From positions 1-32,752 of the forward strand of contig CADCMP010000015.1 of assembly GCA_902802565.1 (NCBI GenBank): a stretch of DNA of 32,752 nt, in the 5' to 3' direction. The notes under the pieces are model-generated. The model was not told the DNA's origin. It made no database searches and saw only the letters and a program-made list of their open reading frames with translations. Positions 31,040 to 32,752 of the stretch are shown here, in pieces; within the stretch, counting starts at the first letter, position 1; the number at the start of each line of letters is the position of its first letter. Both the position numbers and the translations under genes were made by a program. Origin of the DNA: Oscillospiraceae bacterium. Lineage in GTDB: Bacteria; Bacillota; Clostridia; Oscillospirales; Oscillospiraceae.

Positions 31040-32616
31040 AGAAAAGAACTCTTGCTCAACGATGGATCGCAGGTGCCGCTGCCGGTATGCTGTTGCTCTG
31101 CTGCGGCTGCAGCCGAGGCAACAGCGAGGAGAGCATTTCCGCGGAAGATGCGGTTCAGAAAGCGCCAGCGCCGGTATATGAACTGACTGAGGAGAAGATT
31201 ACTAAAGACGAAACCGTCTACACCAACCTTGCTTCTGACGGGTCTCTGATCAATGTGGTCGTCACGGATCATCTCCACAGCTCCATGCCGGAAGTCCGTG
31301 TGCAGGACCGAACTAATCTTACCGATATCCGGGATACACGTACAGATCTGAAACCTGTGACGGAAAAAGACGCTGTTTACTGGGATATGAGTTCCACCGA
31401 CCTGTATTATTCCGGCAGCACGAAAGCGGAGCCGCCTGTCGGCGTTGAAGTACGGTATTACCTGGATGGAGAAGAGAAGAGCGCAGAGCAGATCCGCGGA
31501 AAGAACGGAGATGTCCGCGTAGAAATCACGGTGGATAACCGCATCATAAAATCGGATGGAAGCGGTGCCTATCACTGCCCGATGCTGTTCATGGGCGGAA
31601 TGATCCTGCCTATGGATCAGTTTGAGGAAATCACCGTCAGTAACGGCCTCATGATGGGCGACGGAGAGCGGCAGATCGTGTTTTTTGTAGGCGTTCCTGG
31701 AATGAATGAGAGCCTGAATCTTGATTCCCTCGGGGCTGAAGCGGCAAATCTCATACCGGACTACAGTCACTATACCGTATCAGCGAAGGCAAAGGATTTT
31801 TCACTTGGAAATATCATGATGGCAGCCGTACCATTTTCTTCTCTTCGAGCACTGGGCGGGATTGAACTGTCCGAGAGTCTGGAGGGGATCAAGGGTGTCA
31901 TGACGGATATCGATGCGGTGATGGCATCCATCTCCAGCCTCGGAGTACAGGATCTTATCCAGATGATCTACGGAGATGCCACACAGGCACAGCAACTTCT
32001 CAATGCGGTAAGCGACGCGCAGTCGCTGTATCGGGAAAATCAGGCAATGCTTCAGGCACTGTCAGATTTTGCCTCCGCAGAGAATCTGTCAAAGATGGAG
32101 CGGCTGATCCAGGATATCGGCAACATGGATACCGGGTATCTTCAGCCGCTGGTGGATTCCCAGTTGTATCAGCAGTGGCTGAATTGGCTGTCTTCTCTGG
32201 GAGGAAACATTGGATCTGCAGCCGATCTTCTGCGGGATCTTCAGGAAGTGAAACCGGTGCTGGATCAGCTCAATGAGACACTGTCCAGTCCTGAAGTCGC
32301 ACAGGCAATGGAGAAACTGCCTGAAACCAAACAGAGACTGCAGAATCTGGTGGATGCCATGAACAGCAGTCAGGAACTGTTTGACCGTATGCAGCAACTG
32401 ACAGGGGAGGGCGCCCGTACGCAGATCGGCGCCATCACCGGAATACTGCAGAAGTATTCACTGCTGGACAGCCTGAGTGAAGAGCAGGCGAAAAGTCTGG
32501 CCGGAAGAGTACAGAGCTGGATCGATTACGGAAAGGAATACACAATCTTTACGGAGAAAACAGATCAGCAGGATACATCTGTGGTCTTTGTTTTTAAAGT
32601 AGCCGCTGCTGAATAA
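31036..32616 (+). CDS. Lipoprotein with coiled-coil region, partner of the MMPL exporter
   Basis: The 526-aa protein has a lipoprotein-type signal (MKKRTLAQRW, hydrophobic core, then LLLCCGCS), with Cys25 as the likely lipidated residue; the lipobox is atypical because Cys22 and Cys23 precede it. After a low-complexity linker comes a beta-rich part (about 50-270). A long helical coiled-coil part follows from about 290 to the end, rich in Gln, Leu and Ser (TQAQQLLNAVSDAQSLY). I do not know a named family. The start is a TTG that overlaps the MMPL stop (TTGA), with TGGAGGAAG upstream. It may link the exporter to the wall as an adaptor would; this is inference. Confidence 0.8.
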   Translation: MKKRTLAQRWIAGAAAGMLLLCCGCSRGNSEESISAEDAVQKAPAPVYELTEEKITKDETVYTNLASDGSLINVVVTDHLHSSMPEVRVQDRTNLTDIRDTRTDLKPVTEKDAVYWDMSSTDLYYSGSTKAEPPVGVEVRYYLDGEEKSAEQIRGKNGDVRVEITVDNRIIKSDGSGAYHCPMLFMGGMILPMDQFEEITVSNGLMMGDGERQIVFFVGVPGMNESLNLDSLGAEAANLIPDYSHYTVSAKAKDFSLGNIMMAAVPFSSLRALGGIELSESLEGIKGVMTDIDAVMASISSLGVQDLIQMIYGDATQAQQLLNAVSDAQSLYRENQAMLQALSDFASAENLSKMERLIQDIGNMDTGYLQPLVDSQLYQQWLNWLSSLGGNIGSAADLLRDLQEVKPVLDQLNETLSSPEVAQAMEKLPETKQRLQNLVDAMNSSQELFDRMQQLTGEGARTQIGAITGILQKYSLLDSLSEEQAKSLAGRVQSWIDYGKEYTIFTEKTDQQDTSVVFVFKVAAAE

Positions 32617-32655
32617 AAAAGGATCCCGTCTCCAAGCATAGACGGGATCCTTTTT
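32616..32655 (+). terminator. Intrinsic terminator of the MMPL operon
   Basis: A 16-bp stem (32616-32631 with 32640-32655), with an 8-nt loop, ends in five T residues and overlaps the last base of the lipoprotein gene's stop codon. The intron-like element begins 3 bases after it. Confidence 0.9.
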
Positions 32656-32658
32656 CTA

Positions 32659-32752
32659 GTGTGCCGGGCATGGCACAGTTCTAATGGGTGAAAGTCCCAT
32701 CACAGGTAGTTACCGCCAAGTGTAGCGAACCACAAGCCGTAGCCAGCAATAA
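32659..32752 (+). mobile_element. 5' end of a probable group II intron (cut by window edge)
   Basis: The sequence starts with GTGTG, the bacterial group II 5' consensus (GUGYG), and continues CCGGGCATGG. A hairpin of the form ATGGG-TGAAA-GTCCCAT follows. These are features typical of the start of domain I in bacterial group II introns. It lies directly behind an intrinsic terminator in the sense direction, the preferred target of class C introns. The rest, including any intron-encoded reverse transcriptase, is beyond the window. Confidence 0.7.

Noticed and set aside
30721..31770. A 349-codon minus-strand frame across the MMPL-lipoprotein junction
   Set aside because: It is antisense to two well-supported genes, and its product is not like any protein I recognise.

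Overview
The window looks like chromosomal DNA of a low-to-mid GC Gram-positive anaerobe of the Clostridia. An Oscillospiraceae- or Lachnospiraceae-like gut bacterium is my best guess, but this is inference. The reasons are strong GGAGG-type ribosome binding sites, frequent GTG and TTG starts, many short U-tailed terminators, SLH-domain surface proteins, an RseC-like redox protein, a clostridial enoate-reductase/Bai-type flavoenzyme and an intron-like element behind a terminator. I recognise no rRNA, tRNA, CRISPR array or prophage.

Region 1 (1-4810): the tail of an unknown gene, a terminator, and two small tandem duplications next to each other. An RseC/MucC-like Fe-S membrane protein and a DUF134-NifX-type protein with a His/Cys-rich tail lie on the minus strand. 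The latter is divergent from a four-gene plus-strand operon: a MarR/OhrR-like regulator, a cation diffusion facilitator, a flavodoxin-like protein and an EcsC-like protein. A 34-bp perfect palindrome sits in the divergent promoter region. The theme is metal and redox homeostasis.

Region 2 (4910-11250): a tightly overlapping four-gene ABC operon (ATPase, GldF-like permease, GldG-like auxiliary protein, DUF4340 protein), then three small genes. One of these has a repeated ILP motif in front of a membrane segment. Region 3 (11247-15380): a TetR-type regulator divergent from an 89-aa unknown protein and a 686-aa Old-Yellow-Enzyme/FAD fusion. Both of the latter have the codon use of very highly expressed genes and differ sharply from their neighbours. 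An SRAP (YedK/HMCES) protein follows.

Region 4 (15391-22900): an M20 amidohydrolase, a YitT-family membrane protein and two tandem SLH-GDPD surface proteins. One GDPD has a canonical active site; in the other, key catalytic positions are replaced. A polyprenol-type glycosyltransferase and a YdcF-like protein follow on the minus strand. Region 5 (23000-27130): a small XRE regulator, an unknown protein, a sugar-phosphate nucleotidyltransferase, a histidine phosphatase, a methyltransferase, and an ACP-like protein without the usual phosphopantetheine serine.

Region 6 (27134-32752): a two-gene minus-strand operon whose first gene looks like a domesticated ISL3-type transposase with its catalytic acidic residues lost and whose second is a small membrane protein. 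A divergent MMPL exporter plus lipoprotein operon follows. Its terminator is followed at once by what looks like the 5' end of a group II intron, cut by the window edge. The most interesting items are the codon-biased flavoenzyme locus, the active/inactive SLH-GDPD pair, the transposase-derived gene and the terminator-associated intron.
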